A stretch of DNA of 13,333 bases. Source: Thermoleophilia bacterium. Lineage in GTDB: Bacteria > Actinomycetota > Thermoleophilia > Gaiellales > Gaiellaceae. The stretch's first letter is position 1. Every line of letters starts with the position of its first letter. The position numbers and the translations under genes were made by a program. The notes under the pieces are model-generated. The model was not told the DNA's origin and ran no database searches. It was given only the letters and a program-made list of their open reading frames with translations. The DNA lies in NCBI GenBank assembly GCA_025933895.1, contig JAICZB010000037.1, positions 1 to 13,333 of the forward strand, given 5' to 3'. Shown here one piece after another: positions 12,682-13,333 of the stretch.

Positions 12682-13333
12682 TCAGGACGACGCCGGCGAG
12701 CGCCACGAGCACTCCGGCGTCCTGGGTCCGCTGCACACGCTCCCCGAGCACGAGCCGCGCGAGCAGCACGGTCACCACCGGATAGAGCGACGCGAGCACC
12801 GAGACGACGCTGAGCAGGCCGTGCGCCGATGAGGCGGCCGCGAAGAGCGCGTTCCCGCCGGTGTCGAGAAAGCCGATCGCGACGAGTCCCGGCCAGTGGT
12901 CACGGAGGCCGGCCGGCCGGATCCGGCGGGCGAGCACGACGGAGAGGACGAGCGTGACGGACGTGCAGCGGAAGAGGAACGCCGGCCACAGCCAGTCGTG
13001 GGTCGAGGCTGCGTGCATCGGGACGTAGTAGCCGCCGAATGCGAGCATCGCGAGCGCGGCCCAGCCGACGCCTGCCGCGACCTGCCTGCGTTCGGGGTGC
13101 AGCTCGAGCGAGGCAGCAACGCTCCCACCAACGGCCGCGACGAAGCCGATCGCCTGGAGCCCGCCGACGTGGTCGCCGGAGACGGCGACGCCCCAGATCA
13201 CCGGAACGCCGGCCGCCACGGCCGCGATGGGCGCGACCACGCTCATCGCTCCGGTCGCCATGCCGCGGTAGAACGCGAAGAGCCCCACGGTGCCGAAGAG
13301 CGCCGCGAGCGCGGACCAGGCCACCTCGTCGCC
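12665..13333 (-). CDS. EamA/DMT-superfamily transporter (N-terminus cut by window edge)
   Basis: Inner-membrane transporter of the drug/metabolite superfamily; substrate unknown. The visible 222 residues are almost continuous hydrophobic segments, about seven. The first repeat's end is seen in ALFGTVGLFAFYRGMATGAMSVVAPIAA, and the second EamA repeat ends with SSAHGLLSVVSVLASLYPVVTVLLARLVLGERVQ and GVLVALAGVVLITAGG, the signature closing helices of the family. Full members have about 280-300 residues and ten helices, so roughly 70 residues lie beyond the edge; the GTG at 13324 is internal. The stop lies inside the end of the convergent 89-residue gene. The family call is firm, and nothing ties it to the ars genes apart from position. 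Confidence 0.9.
   Translation of the reverse strand, partial: GDEVAWSALAALFGTVGLFAFYRGMATGAMSVVAPIAAVAAGVPVIWGVAVSGDHVGGLQAIGFVAAVGGSVAASLELHPERRQVAAGVGWAALAMLAFGGYYVPMHAASTHDWLWPAFLFRCTSVTLVLSVVLARRIRPAGLRDHWPGLVAIGFLDTGGNALFAAASSAHGLLSVVSVLASLYPVVTVLLARLVLGERVQRTQDAGVLVALAGVVLITAGG

Overview
The window is high-GC bacterial chromosome with densely packed, often translationally coupled genes and many GTG starts. Several features point to an actinobacterium, most likely a deep lineage such as Thermoleophilia (Gaiellales/Solirubrobacterales): a split AccD/AccA carboxyltransferase pair, methylmalonyl-CoA epimerase followed by a DUF3107-like small protein, a Corynebacterium-style ArsR, and several genes with a TANNNT box only 6-7 nt before the start codon (leaderless transcripts). 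The taxonomic placement is inference. No phage, transposon, CRISPR, tRNA or rRNA was seen, and no gap between genes exceeds 300 bases.

Layout from the left: the C-terminal end of a GNAT acetyltransferase, coupled to an arginase-fold protein with an N-terminal zinc ribbon and an altered metal site (3-1225). A reverse-strand membrane-anchored protein with a subtilisin-inhibitor-like region follows (1284-2201), with a strong leaderless promoter. Then come accD-accA (2346-4104), the acetyl-CoA carboxylase carboxyltransferase subunits, and ku-ligD (4285-7412), a two-gene non-homologous end-joining operon preceded by a cluster of DnaA-box-like 9-mers. A short FtsH-type membrane AAA protease (7459-8994) converges on a reverse-strand lipoprotein (9001-9702). 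Divergent from the lipoprotein run methylmalonyl-CoA epimerase, a small DUF3107-like protein, an ECF-type sigma factor and a shortened YchF-like GTPase/ATPase (9736-11949).

The most unusual part is 11950-12681. An ArsR-family As(III)-type repressor is coupled to an unknown 89-residue protein. Divergent from it, behind a near-perfect Shine-Dalgarno, is an 18-codon minigene encoding MRRDDCCDDCCGGETGCC. It carries a CCxxCC tetracysteine motif and ends before a GC-rich hairpin shared with ychF. I read this as a candidate arsenic/metal-binding micropeptide controlled by the adjacent ArsR. The right edge holds the truncated reverse-strand gene of an EamA/DMT transporter.

The genes cover housekeeping (fatty-acid precursor synthesis, propionyl-CoA metabolism, protein quality control, translation-associated GTPase) and stress functions (end joining, ECF sigma, metalloid sensing).
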